From Lanius collurio (lineage: Eukaryota > Chordata > Aves > Passeriformes > Laniidae): a stretch of DNA of 64,000 nt. A program made the position numbers and the translations under genes. The stretch lies in assembly GCA_020086605.1 (NCBI GenBank), contig JACBWW010000015.1, positions 20,333,085 through 20,397,084 on the forward strand. The letters run 5' to 3'. The notes beneath the pieces are model-generated. The model searched no databases. It had not been told where the DNA came from and saw only the letters and a program-made list of their open reading frames with translations. Shown here in pieces: positions 1-10,600 of the stretch (position 1 is the stretch's first letter; the number at the start of each line of letters is the position of its first letter).

Positions 1-59
1 ACAACCATATCCAGCTGTCTAGTAATTTAATGCCTGGTTGTGACTACTCGCTCTTTAAG
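1..59 (+). CDS. EIF4E: EIF4E coding exon (partial, residues 77-95)
   Basis: The window opens inside an exon of eIF4E, the cytoplasmic protein that binds the 5' m7G cap of mRNA and recruits eIF4G to start translation. Bases 1-2 finish the Tyr76 codon. Bases 3-59 read NHIQLSSNLMPGCDYSLFK, which matches vertebrate eIF4E residues 77-95 by my recollection of the human protein. The exon ends after a complete codon (phase 0), and a GT donor follows at 60-61. The exon start and residues 1-76, including cap-stacking Trp56 and eIF4G/4E-BP contact Trp73, lie to the left and cannot be checked. The next exon continues in frame. The gene identity is certain from the combined exons; only the left edge is cut by the window. 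Confidence 0.97.
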
Positions 60-1940
60 GTAGGCTTGCTAACATTTTTTCTTTAGTTATGGATGTTGAT
101 GGATGGTTTCCTGACTAAGCAAGACACTGTCCAAGTATTTCACTTAAGACACTTAAGAACATGGTTGGGAATGTCATAAAGGTGTTAATTTTTTTGAGGA
201 CATCCCAAACATGTGCTGCCTCAAAATCAAGTGATCACTACTTCTGAAATTGCAAGTACTTGCTTTAATACATGATAGACAGTAGATTTTAATCCATGGC
301 TGTATTAATCTTCATTCTACATTTGAGATGTTTGTGCAAACGACTAAGTGTAAATTTTTCTAATAAGAAAGGTTTTCCAGCTGTCACATGATGTGAAATG
401 AGTTCAAATGTCTGTGGGAGGCAGCAATGTTCCCCACTGTTTCTTACGGGCACTACTAACTAGATGCACAATGCTCCTATTAATTTTTACACTGCCAGTT
501 AAATGCTGTATTACTCAAGCATTTAATAGATAAGTGCACTCAACATGGACACTTGGAACATGCTGAGGAAGTGTCCAAACTGGTGAATAGGAAATGCTTA
601 TGGGAAAGTGTACATGAAATCATGCCTCAGCTAGGGTGGAGATCTGAATTGGAGCTCTGAGTTAAATCCTAACCTCTTGGTAGTGCTTCTACCATGCAGC
701 TTCCTTTCTGGATTCTGATACCTAAATCCCTGAAGTGCTGGTGCCTGGTTTCTGCTTTGCTTGTAAAATGTAGCCACAGGCTGAGGCTCCTCAGCAGACT
801 GCTTTATGTAGTGGTGATGCTGCTTGGGTTTGGGAAGGTAGACGTGAGTGAGACACCTTACTAGAATTTTAAGAAGCCGTGGGCTCTAAAGAGATTAGTG
901 TATCTATGGATAATGCTTGTATTTTTTGCATGAATCCTAAATATGTGTTTTAAGTATGTGTATCTGTTCTGTGTTTGCTTGTCATCAAGCGGTAATAACT
1001 TAATTATATAACTTCATGGAACAGGTTTAGAAATGGCAACTGTTTCAGGCTTCTGGGCAATCTCTTACTGTTGTCCTTCAGTTGTGACCTCTTTAAGAGG
1101 GCCTCTTACAGGTGATGAAGTAGTTTTAAGATCTGCAGCTGCCAGTGAGGGTGTTATATTTACAGTGAGATGACACCACTCCATCCTGCAGGTTAAACAC
1201 TTAGTTTTCAGCCACAAGTTCTGTAGTGCAGTTCTCTTAGTGGACAGTTCTTAACAGAATTCCTCTGTTTAGACAATTACTTTTTGAGTGACTTTCTGAA
1301 ATGCAGCATAGCTGGTTGTGATACAGGAGGAGCAGCTGCCTGCTTTGCTGTATCAGCACATGCAGAATCATTAAATTCAGTGCGGGGCCATTGGTAAAAT
1401 GGGACTCTGATTCATCTTTGAAAAGGGTATGTTGATTTTTTTTCTTCCCCCCTTTTCCTCTGACAATGAAAACCCTCTTATTTTCATCTTATGTGTGAAG
1501 GAAGTTACTGAAAGAGACTGCTAAAGGTGTGTGTTTCAGTGAAATAATCTGTATGCATAAGTGAAGGACTTGGCTGATCTTGCACTCAGTGCAAGACATA
1601 AAATAAGGACTCCAGATAAAATTAGCAGCTGCATTCTGGTTTTGTGCAGGGCAAAGCAGGTGGCTGTCTTTGCCTGTTGCCTCAGGGCTTTTTTAATGTA
1701 GTATGTAGCTAAGACTTTTGCCTGGGCCATGATGTTTCTGTAGAACTGCAAACTCAATTAGAGAGTGCACTTGTTTTTTTGGAAGTTTGATGTTGGTGTG
1801 AGACAGTATTTCTGGACATACTGGTATTTATCTTAAACTATACATTTCTCTCTTGCTGTTTCAGTTATCACTGGCCTTTTGGTGGTTCTTTAGGGAAAAG
1901 AGAGATGAAGTCTGATTTAACTTGTGGCCTTTCTTTGCAG
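60..1940 (+). other. EIF4E: EIF4E intron
   Basis: This intron of 1881 bases starts with GTAGGC and ends with a pyrimidine-rich tract followed by TTTGCAG. It joins two phase-0 exons. I see no additional exon, RNA gene or recognisable transposon in it; the content is AT-leaning unique sequence with short T-runs near 1438 and 1774. Confidence 0.9.
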
Positions 1941-2054
1941 GATGGGATTGAACCCATGTGGGAAGATGAAAAAAACAAGCGAGGAGGCCGATGGCTAATT
2001 ACGCTAAACAAGCAGCAGAGACGAAGTGACCTTGATCGCTTCTGGCTAGAGACA
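1941..2054 (+). CDS. EIF4E: EIF4E coding exon (residues 96-133)
   Basis: This exon of 114 bases (38 codons, phase 0 at both ends) runs from DGIEPMWEDEKNK to DRFWLET. It carries core cap-binding residues of the eIF4E family: Trp102 and Glu103 in the PMWEDE motif, which stack on and hydrogen-bond to the m7G base, and Arg112, which contacts the cap phosphates. Trp130 and Leu131 lie in the helix on the dorsal face; Leu131 is part of the eIF4G/4E-BP docking surface in the known structures. The acceptor is TTTGCAG at 1934-1940 and the donor is GTAAGC at 2055. No residue differs from the human exon as I remember it. The open frame runs past the donor into the intron, but that extension is not coding. 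Confidence 0.98.
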
Positions 2055-4504
2055 GTAAGCACTATGGCCTTGCCAGTGGCAGCTGAAGAGTCTTGTGTTT
2101 GTGTGGAAAAAATATTTAACTGGTTTGATCTTGGTGTGCTACACTAGGCTTCTAACTTACTGGTAGCAGAGTGTCCTGTAGGGTTTTATTGACAGGCTGT
2201 ATTTGAAACATTGTTTTCAATAGTCAGCTTTCACATGGATGTATTCTATCTAATACTTTCTTGTAGCAGGCAGCAACAGGGAGTGTTCTGCAGGACAGAT
2301 TAGGCTTTTCCCTTGTGGTGCACAGAACAGTGGTCAAATTACTGTGAAAACATTGTCTTGAGTGCAGCTTGCTGATTCAGCTGATAAAACAATTGATAAA
2401 ACAATTTGTTTTACAAATTCTTTTTTAAGAAGTGAATAGTTTTCAGGTTTTGGCTGTGTTGAACAAGGGAATTTCAGATTTATTTTTTTCTTTCTGTATT
2501 TATCTTGATGCTGAGATAGGCAATAATAGCACATTCATCCTGTATATACACCACAAAAATACTTTTTTTTTCCATTGCATTATCTCTTTGGAATAGAACT
2601 GGATGGTAAATATATTTCTAGAGATTGTGGATTGCAGTAAATGTGTTATAAAAAAATGTGCTGTCTACAAACTGACTCAGAATAGCCTAAGATGGTCTAT
2701 TGTGATCTATCTAGGATTTAGGGGCATGAATTACAGACAGGACAATGCACTGCAGTCTTGGCAAATCTCTCATCTTCTGTCCTTGTTTTTGTGAGAGGCA
2801 AGGAGCATTGCACCCCTTTGAAAAGGAGAAATGGCCTTGAGAATCGAAGCAGAGGTATCCAAAATGTCAAAACTTACAGGATCTTTGTAGTCACTGTAGT
2901 TGTGATTTGAAGAGAGTATTGTGAGCATCACAGTACTGGGCAGCATGACTGTGGGAGAGCAAATTAACATCCTGCTGCATGTACTTGGCCTAATGCATAT
3001 GTGAGTCCTGACTCCTAATAGCCATGACATGTGGCTTGGAAACATGTAGATAGACTGTGTAAACTAATAGAAGGCTCTGCTTTTTGCTTAGCAGTGAAAA
3101 ATGGCACGGAGCCTAAATAGCCAGGTGACTGTGATATGTGCCCTAAAACAACCCTGTCACTTCTAATTCCAGTAATTATATGCAACCAATTTTCTGCAAT
3201 AGAAATCAAAGCCTTTATAACACCCCTTTGGAACAAATTTTTATTATAATAGAATGACCTTAACTGTAAACTCCTCATTTGAGGAGACTTTTTTTCCCTG
3301 TTGTGCAACATTCAGGAGAAATATACCTGACTAGTCTTTATTGAGCATGGTATTCATCTTTGCTTGTATGTGAACTAAGGCAGTTGGTCACTATTTTACA
3401 TGTTTGTGTGTGGTTTAATCTTCACTATTTAAAGCTTGAATTACTCAGTGTGTGCAGCCTGCAGTTTGGTGTAACATTGAAAGCATGTCTGGTTATACCT
3501 GATTTATTCATTAGCACACTTTGTCCTTTTTGTATTTCCTTGAGTAAGCCAGTCTTTGTGGGTCGGATGGGTATTGGAAGACCTGCTTTGACTTTTGTAA
3601 ACATGTTGAATTTCCAAATGTTACAAGTGATAGCAGAAAACTGATATAATAGCAGTGTATTTAATGTACTGTGGAGGTGAAGTAAACAAGTGCTCATTTG
3701 CAGATTCAGTGTGCATAAAGATACTTTTGATTCAGCATAGTCTAGGCAAATATGTCTCAACCACTAGAAACCATTAGTTTTAAGTATCTGGATTGCTTGT
3801 TTTACAAGTTGCAAGCTGAAGATTTTTAATAGCCCTTTCACAGTTAACACATTGCATGAGGCTGGGACCCAGCTGAGTCTAATGTTCCTGGCCAATTCCA
3901 CACTTCGCTGTTAGAAACCTGTGAGGAAGAATCTTGTTTTACTTGTGCGCTTGCATTAAAAACTGTTCAGGATCATTGATGCCCACTTTAGAGTTTATGG
4001 AGGTGCTTCCTATGTTGATAGGAAGTGACATTTCATTGGATAGCACTTTTCATCTGGCTGCGGTAAGATTTACCTCTGAATTAATAGACTTCAGCACTGA
4101 AGTTAAACCTTATGTAGCTGATGTGCAAATAGTCCTTAACAGTTTCTTCCTAGAGAATGGATGGAGACACCAAAATTTCAGATTGATCTACCTGTGTTAA
4201 GTGTACTGTAGCAAGAAGAATACGGTGCTTTAATTCTGCTCTTGTTTTCGATGGGGTGGAAGGCAGCACTGTGTAAATGATCAGCTGTGTCAGAACTTGA
4301 AGCAGGTGGGAGAGGAGGAGGAATGGAAAATTCAGATTAGGAGGAAGGTGCCCTACTAGAGTTTATCTTCACTGCAGTAAATGGAAAATGATTGTTGTTT
4401 GGCAAGTGGCTGTAGGCAGTAAAATGTATTCCGCAGTCCTTGTGTACACTGAGTGCTCGCCTACAGAACAGGATTCTGACTCTGAACTGCTTTCTCTTTC
4501 ACAG
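2055..4504 (+). other. EIF4E: EIF4E intron
   Basis: This intron of 2450 bases starts with GTAAGC and ends with CTTTCTCTTTCACAG. Several open frames of 60-110 codons occur on both strands, but none has family similarity or splice logic. I see no mobile element or RNA gene here. Confidence 0.9.
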
Positions 4505-4644
4505 CTGCTGTGCCTTATTGGGGAGTCATTTGATGACTACAGTGATGATGTGTGTGGTGCTGTTGTTAATGTTAGAACTAAGGGTGATAAAATAGCAATA
4601 TGGACAACTGAATGTGAAAACAGGGATGCTGTTACACATATAGG
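4505..4644 (+). CDS. EIF4E: EIF4E coding exon (residues 134-180)
   Basis: This exon of 140 bases starts with LLCLIGESFDDYSDDVCGAV and ends with DAVTHI plus the first two bases of the Gly180 codon. It carries the basic cluster that grips the cap triphosphate (Arg157, Lys159, Lys162) and Trp166, which contacts the m7G methyl group, all inside the segment VNVRTKGDKIAIWTTE. Compared with the human protein as I recall it, position 158 is Thr rather than Ala and position 174 is Asp rather than Glu; both are conservative. The acceptor AG is at 4503-4504. The donor is a perfect GTAAGT at 4645-4650, and choosing it restores the frame with the last exon. Confidence 0.98.
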
Positions 4645-6427
4645 GTAAGTAATGTGATTGATGCCTTGACTGTAACCATGCATGTAAAGCCAATTAGCTT
4701 GATAAAGAAGGCATTTCAGGCAGTGGAGCCTGTGCAGAGCTGTATCCCAGGGTTAAATAACTGTGCCAAATTGTGTTAAATTCTTCATTTCTAAACTACA
4801 TTGAAGGCAGTGCAGCAGTACAGTGTAGTTACTAACAAATGCCTATACACAAATCTTGGCAAAAATTCTCATTTCACAATGAGATATTTTAATTAACAAC
4901 TGTAGGTAATACACAATTTGTTCCAGCCTGACAATTTGTAAAGGTAGTCAGTAAGAGCAGAGCACCAATAAGATTTTTTTCCAGGAGAAGTGATGCTTAC
5001 TGATAAGAGAGGAACGGTGCTGCAAGTCTTAAGCACATAAGGATGTACTTAAATTTGAAAAGAAAAAGCTGCACAGTGATGTGCTCTGAAACTCTGCAGG
5101 TGTTTTCCTACCTTTTATCTCAGATTCAGATAAAACAATGCTGAGATTCATGGGTTGTTTGACCTGTGTAATAGCATGCTGTAGTCATTGTTTTAGTAAG
5201 CAATAGTAGTTATCTCAGATTATCATGAGTCTCTACTAAGGATAAGCATGTGATGCTCTATTTAGCAAGACATTGCACAGTTACTATATACACAATTACA
5301 TAATTACAATTACTAATTACACAATTATTTATTCAATTCTGTAGCACTGATGCTTTGGAATAACTTGCTGTTAAATTTATCATTGTAGGCCACTTACCTT
5401 ATGCAAACCAATGAAAGTATTTATCTTCCTGGCTTAGTGCATCTGTCTTAAGCCAAACTTGAACTTAAGACTTTTTTTTCTACCTGATGACTCTTTCGAC
5501 ACATGCCTTATTTGGGCCTTTAAGAATCTGTGTCTGCCTTCTACTAACAATTTTATTACACAATCATGTTTTCAGGCTTAAATGGTAAGTGTTTAATAAT
5601 GAACAAGCAAAACTATGGTATTCATCTTCTGCTACCAGAACATTGCAGTAAACCTAATAGGCATCAGAGACAGCATTTTAAAATTGTATTAATTATTAAG
5701 GTGGGAGTTGAGTCCTTTAGAGAGCTGTGAAAAAGTTAATATTTTTACAAACTGACACAAGGACCAAGGTAAGCTGTGATGACCACTGGCTCCCATATCA
5801 CCCTAACTCCAGAGAGGAGTGGCCTTTAGAGACTTGCATCTCTGTGCTAAGGAACACTATGTGTGTTTGTGTCTAAGGCAGATACTGGTGCTTCTTTCTC
5901 TTAAGACATAAAATCTAAGCTGTTTTCTCTAAAAGCTGCTGTTGGGGTAAGGCGACTGGGTCTGTGGAGGTCTGCTTTCTACCAGTAGTTAAAGGAAGGA
6001 CAGCAACTCTGTGCAACCAAGTGTGTGTGGTGATTAAAACTGGCTGTTCTGGGGAATTGCTGTTTTCTTTGGTTCAGGTGACTTTATCATCCTAGTAGCT
6101 CTGGAACTGTGAACCATGAGTTTTCCACAGCTTGTTTCATGAATGCAATATAGAGTCCCTACATTTTGCATTTATTTAGGCCTGTTGATTATTTTTTGCA
6201 AGAGCTTGTCCTAGTATATGTGGTAAGTCATTTTACAAAACTGCATGTAGGTTTTAGATGCAATACACTAGAAAAATTATTTCAAGTCTTTTATTTATAT
6301 CTGAGAAATGGTTGCCAAGCAGGCAACTCTTTGATGGTGTCCACAGATCTTAAAAGCAGGTGTCCTGATACTAATTCCTTCCTAAGGACTTTGCTTAAAC
6401 TGTTGTTCTATTTCTTTTCCTCTCCAG
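4645..6427 (+). other. EIF4E: EIF4E intron (last)
   Basis: This intron of 1783 bases starts with GTAAGT and ends with CTTTTCCTCTCCAG. A low-complexity AT stretch with recurring ACAATTAC/TAATTAC words lies at 5281-5335. I see no other exon, RNA gene or transposon here. Confidence 0.9.
5281..5335. repeat. AT-rich low-complexity repeat in EIF4E last intron
   Basis: Imperfect repeats of the words ACAATTAC and TAATTAC cover about 55 bases. They look like local slippage or an old degenerate simple repeat with no coding content. Confidence 0.6.
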
Positions 6428-6542
6428 GAGAGTATACAAGGAAAGATTAGGACTTCCTCCAAAGATAGTGATTGGTTATCAGTCCCATGCAGACACAGCT
6501 ACTAAGAGCGGCTCCACCACTAAAAATAGGTTTGTTGTTTAA
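6428..6542 (+). CDS. EIF4E: EIF4E terminal coding exon (residues 180-217 and stop)
   Basis: The exon begins with one base that completes Gly180, then reads RVYKERLGLPPKIVIGYQ, continues through SHADTATKSGSTTKNRFVV, and stops at TAA 6540-6542. This is the invariant C-terminus of vertebrate eIF4E. Ser209, the known MNK1/MNK2 phosphorylation site, is present in the KSGSTTK motif with the flanking lysines (Lys206, Lys212). The exon is 115 bases including the stop, and it fits the phase of the preceding exon exactly. The acceptor is TCTCCAG at 6421-6427. The 141 residues encoded in the window carry no frameshift or premature stop, so the gene appears intact. Confidence 0.98.
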
Positions 6543-7139
6543 GACGACACCTTCTGAGTATTCTTTCATAGGAGACTGCGTCAAGCAATCGAGATTGGGA
6601 GCTGAACCAAAGCCTCTTCAAAAGCAGAGTGGACTACATTTAAATTTGATTTCCATCTAAATGTTGCTAAGATTTGTAAGAAGTCTCATTTGCCTTTGTC
6701 TTGTACTTCTGTGTTCAATTCTTCTATTTTGGCTGAAGTAACCGTTACCGATCGGAATTTTAGTACACTTCACCCCCCAAATCCATAAGTGTTTCTGGCC
6801 CACTCTGTAATAGCTTGGTAGAAACATTACTATTGGAAAAAAATAATTTGTTTATCCACAGTATTCAGAAAAGAAGTTGCATTTCTGTACCTGCAGGAAA
6901 TTACTCTGTTTTACATTTGCATTGTATGCAGTAAGATTTTGCTGGTTTGGAAAAAAGTATGGTGCATACAGTTTTCTAGCAATTTTTTTATACAGCATCA
7001 TCTTTGCTGTAACCTATGCTGATGGCTGCTAGATTAATTTATTTGTTTTCCCTATTTGATAACATTAGTGATATTTTGATTTCAGTTGTTTTTGCTCATG
7101 TAACACTTGGTGAAGAATCTGGGAATATGACAAAGGTGG

Positions 7140-7145
7140 AATAAA
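7140..7145 (+). terminator. AATAAA polyadenylation signal, proximal EIF4E
   Basis: A canonical AATAAA lies about 600 bases after the stop codon and is followed by T-rich sequence (GGTAATTTTTTGGTTTTTTTG, near 7166), a suitable downstream element. Use of this site would give a shorter 3' UTR. Confidence 0.6.
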
Positions 7146-7446
7146 CATTAATTTTGTGCATTCTTTGGTAATTTTTTGGTTTTTTTGTAACATCAAAGCT
7201 TTGCTACAGACTTGTGCATTTCAGTCAAATCAGTGATCTTTTTCTGTGATTTCCTGAACATAAATGTGGATTTTTTTTTTTAAATGTAACACCATAATTT
7301 ACATTCCTTACTAGAAATAGTATGTCTGTTTTTGTATCTTATGCTGTATTTTAACACTTTGTATTATTTAGGTTATTTTGCTTTGGTTAAAATGGCTCAA
7401 GTAGAAAAGCGGTCCCATTCATACTAAGACAGTGTACAAAACTGTA

Positions 7447-7452
7447 AATAAA
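7447..7452 (+). terminator. AATAAA polyadenylation signal, middle EIF4E
   Basis: A canonical AATAAA sits in a segment that resembles the human 3' UTR, with GTGTACAGTG directly downstream as a GU-rich element. Confidence 0.65.
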
Positions 7453-7618
7453 ATGTGTACAGTGAATTGTCTTTTAGACAACTAGATTTGTCCTTTTATT
7501 TCTCCATCTATACAGCAAGTATTTGTACCTCTTGTGACAAGGCAGTCTCTACTGTGGCTTCTATTGTAGTGTCTTCCAAGAAAGATAAAGTCTGGAGCTA
7601 TAGTCTGTCGAAACTTTT

Positions 7619-7624
7619 AATAAA
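7619..7624 (+). terminator. AATAAA polyadenylation signal, distal EIF4E
   Basis: This AATAAA lies about 1.08 kb after the stop and is the last one before sequence that no longer resembles the UTR. I take it as the main distal signal. A further AATAAA at 7851-7856 could give a rarer longer form. Confidence 0.65.
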
Positions 7625-10600
7625 CCTATTAGATAGCACCCTAAATCAAAGTGAGATTATATTGATGTGGCTACTGTTCTTTCTTAGTGGTTGGTCTAAT
7701 TGATCATGGTTTGTGTTGTTTCTTTTTTGACTTCTGTTTTATGCCCAGCCAAGAATTTTGAGGATACACAGAAAGCTGTTTAGTTTCAGGTAGGAGCTAC
7801 ACTTAAAAGTGGTTTAGTGAGTGATTCTGCTCTAAGGATGTAATGCCTATAATAAAGTACATGCAGAGTGTACCAGAAACACGGCTACAAAATAAGAGTA
7901 TCTAGATAGCCTGCTATTACATATTTCTTACTAATGGAAGCTTTGTTTCATTGTTTGAAAGTTACTCCAGGAGAGCTGTAAGTTTACTTGGAAGTTTACA
8001 GGATGGAGGAGATTTTGACCATCGAGTTCACTTATTTTTAGCAAAAGATGAGAGGCTTTTTCTCTCCACTCTTTTAAAGCAGAGCATGCAGCAACATCAG
8101 TGCTTTATTGCTGATTTGTTACTCTTTTGTTTTTAGTGTGTGATGTACTTAAAGATCTTGCCAGGGCTGTGGAGTGTTTCTTCAGCTAAGTGTTAAGGCA
8201 GGTGCTTATTGGGGTTTTGATCTTTGTGATAACTTATTAAAGCAAGTTTAGTCACTGGCAGTGAAGCTTCAGTTGAATCTGTCTGATGAAGGCACTGAAG
8301 TGTCTGTGTGGTGAAATAGACTTGAACACTTCTCTTGTACATTTGATCAGAAATGTGTTAGAAGAAGCATATCAGACTATGTCAGAAATGTCTGGATCAT
8401 TATTATGGCTGTTTAATAGAAATACTTAAGAGAAAACATCTCTATCAAAAGTTACCATGCCTTGAGTATTGGTCACTAACCAGGATAGCTGGTGAATGTG
8501 GAGAGAGCTCTCAAGGCTGTTTGTGTGCTGGTTTCTGTGGATTCTCGTTAACTGGTTGCCTGTCGTGACTCAGCGTGTGTGCAGATCAAGTCAGGTTTGT
8601 TTAGTAAGTCCATTGATAGTAGAATGTAGCAATCCATGCCTGTTTTCCAGCTTCAGCTAATCACCAGTAATGCTTGCATGCATGGGAATGTAAAGATGAA
8701 TTGGCGTCCCAAGTGGTGACTGCCTGTATGTAATTTGGGAGCACAGCAGCCAGGCTCACTCAAAGGAGTGCCATTGGGGAACGTTGGTAGTGCTGCCCCT
8801 TTATAAAGAGCATTGAGATTAACCTGAGTGCTGTTGTGAGAACTAAATTGTACTGGGCTTGTTTCATTTCACTACAAGACTGATGAGTATTATTTAGGGT
8901 AGCAACATGTTGTTCATCTAGAAAAGCGATTGATAGGTTATTTTGGTATGGTGTCAGGTTTTTGGGCCTGAACCTATTTAAGCAGCCAGTTAGCTGGCAC
9001 TGTAGTATGAAAAGTGCAGGCAGGTTGGTTTGAGGCTCTGTGCTGCTCACGTAACTTTCTAGAAGACTTGAGAGGAAATTAGCTGGCATGGTTGCTTTAT
9101 CAAGCATACAGCCTATGCTTTTAATTAATTTTTAGAGGAAGCAAATGACCACGAACTTCGTTTTCTCCAGCTTGCAAATCACTTTGTGCTGCATACTAAT
9201 GTTCTTCTGATTATAATGATGTAGTTTGTATTTGTGAGCAAAGGGAGAAAGCTGAGAGCTCTCTGTTCTGTATATTAATATAACAGCCACAGGCTCAGGA
9301 GAGGACAAAGCAGTAAATGTTGAACTATCCCATTGATGCAAAATACTCAGTGTCATTAAACTCCCGTTGAAAGGTCAATGTGTGGTTTTAGGAAGCCTGG
9401 GAATACTACAGAGTAAATGTCTAAAGCTATCTATTCAGAAGTGGGGTTATGTGGTACAAAACCAGCAGAGCAAGGCAAGACAGCAGAAATTGCTGTGTTA
9501 GTAGAGGTGTAAGAACGTGCCAAAATAGTCTGTGGAGATGGGGTAGCATGAGGAATGTGTGAATTGGCAGCTTCTGGGTATGCTGTAAGTCTTGGGCTGT
9601 GCAATGCCTTTCATTGTCACTTGTTTGTCCTGCTGCGCTATCACTGTCTTGTGTATCAAGTTGTCTCTAGCTCAGGAAACCTAACTTTAATGTTACCTAA
9701 ATTCTGGAAACTTGGAGCAGTGGCTTTTAGCCAAGCTTGGAGTGAGCTCAAAACTCCCATCCTACCTAATGGAATCCTTTCTTACTAAATTGCTTGGAAA
9801 AAGTACTTTTGACTCCATTCTGTGACCCTTACTAAATGCAAAAAAACCCTAAAACATTGCGTTTTAGTCTCTGAAACTGACATGGATCTTCCCTTTGATA
9901 TGTGACCTCCTATGTTTCCAAGAAACTTTATTTTTGAGTCTAGGCCTGATGGTTTTAAAACTAGTTTTTAAGAACATCCTGCATTCAAGTACTCTGCAAA
10001 ACAGTTGAGTATGATAGTTAAAACCATAAAACTTTCAGGCTGCCATGCACTTAAAATTTAGGTGACTTTGCCCTCTTAAAAACAGTCAGTGGTTTCTGCA
10101 AAATTTTTTTGTGAATAGGTTTTACTTGGGTCTAAAAATATTTTTTTTAATGCAGATGTGTGCCTTTTCCCATTGGGCAAAAACCAGGCAAATGGAAATG
10201 ACATGACCAGTAAGGAAGTGGGTGTAACTATTTCAGTTTGAGATGTTTCGTACCTGTCCATCTAAATTCTTTGGAGGGTGGAAGTGCAGAGTGCATTAGC
10301 AAGCAGTGTGGAACCAGTCCTGTGGAATGCACCTGCTGGACCTCTCCATCATTGCTTCCGAGCTCCAGAAGCTGTTCAATCTCAATGCTTGCCATTTTTG
10401 ATCCCTTTGTGGGACACCCATTCACTGCAGCTGCTTGAACAGATTTCTGTCTTTTAGCTCTTAAAACTTCTGTATTCTGCCAGGATTTGTTTTCAGGTGT
10501 CTGGCTCTGGCACTGCAGCAAAGCCTTTAATAAGCACTTAAATTCCTTCCCTGGTGATAAAAACCACGGTCCTCTTGCCTGGTGCCTGTCTGGCACTTTC

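Larger units (their letters stand above)
6543..7645 (+). other. EIF4E: EIF4E 3' untranslated region
   Basis: After the TAA stop, about 1.1 kb of AT-rich sequence leads to a run of polyadenylation signals. The stretch around ACTGTAAATAAAATGTGTAC (7441-7460) and on to about 7520 resembles the human EIF4E 3' UTR as I remember it, so a homologous UTR probably extends at least that far. AU-rich words such as TTAATTTATTTG (7034-7045) are candidate stability elements. The right end is an estimate, about 20 bases past the last AATAAA; the real cleavage sites cannot be read from sequence alone. Confidence 0.8.

Noticed and set aside
6472..6660. 62-codon frame on + over the last EIF4E exon
   Set aside because: It is an out-of-frame shadow of the true EIF4E C-terminal coding sequence.
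10228..10596. 122-codon frame on - in the intergenic gap
   Set aside because: It starts at GTG rather than ATG, has a stop eight codons upstream of it, has no recognisable domain and lacks clear splice sites. A frame of this length is expected by chance in 64 kb.
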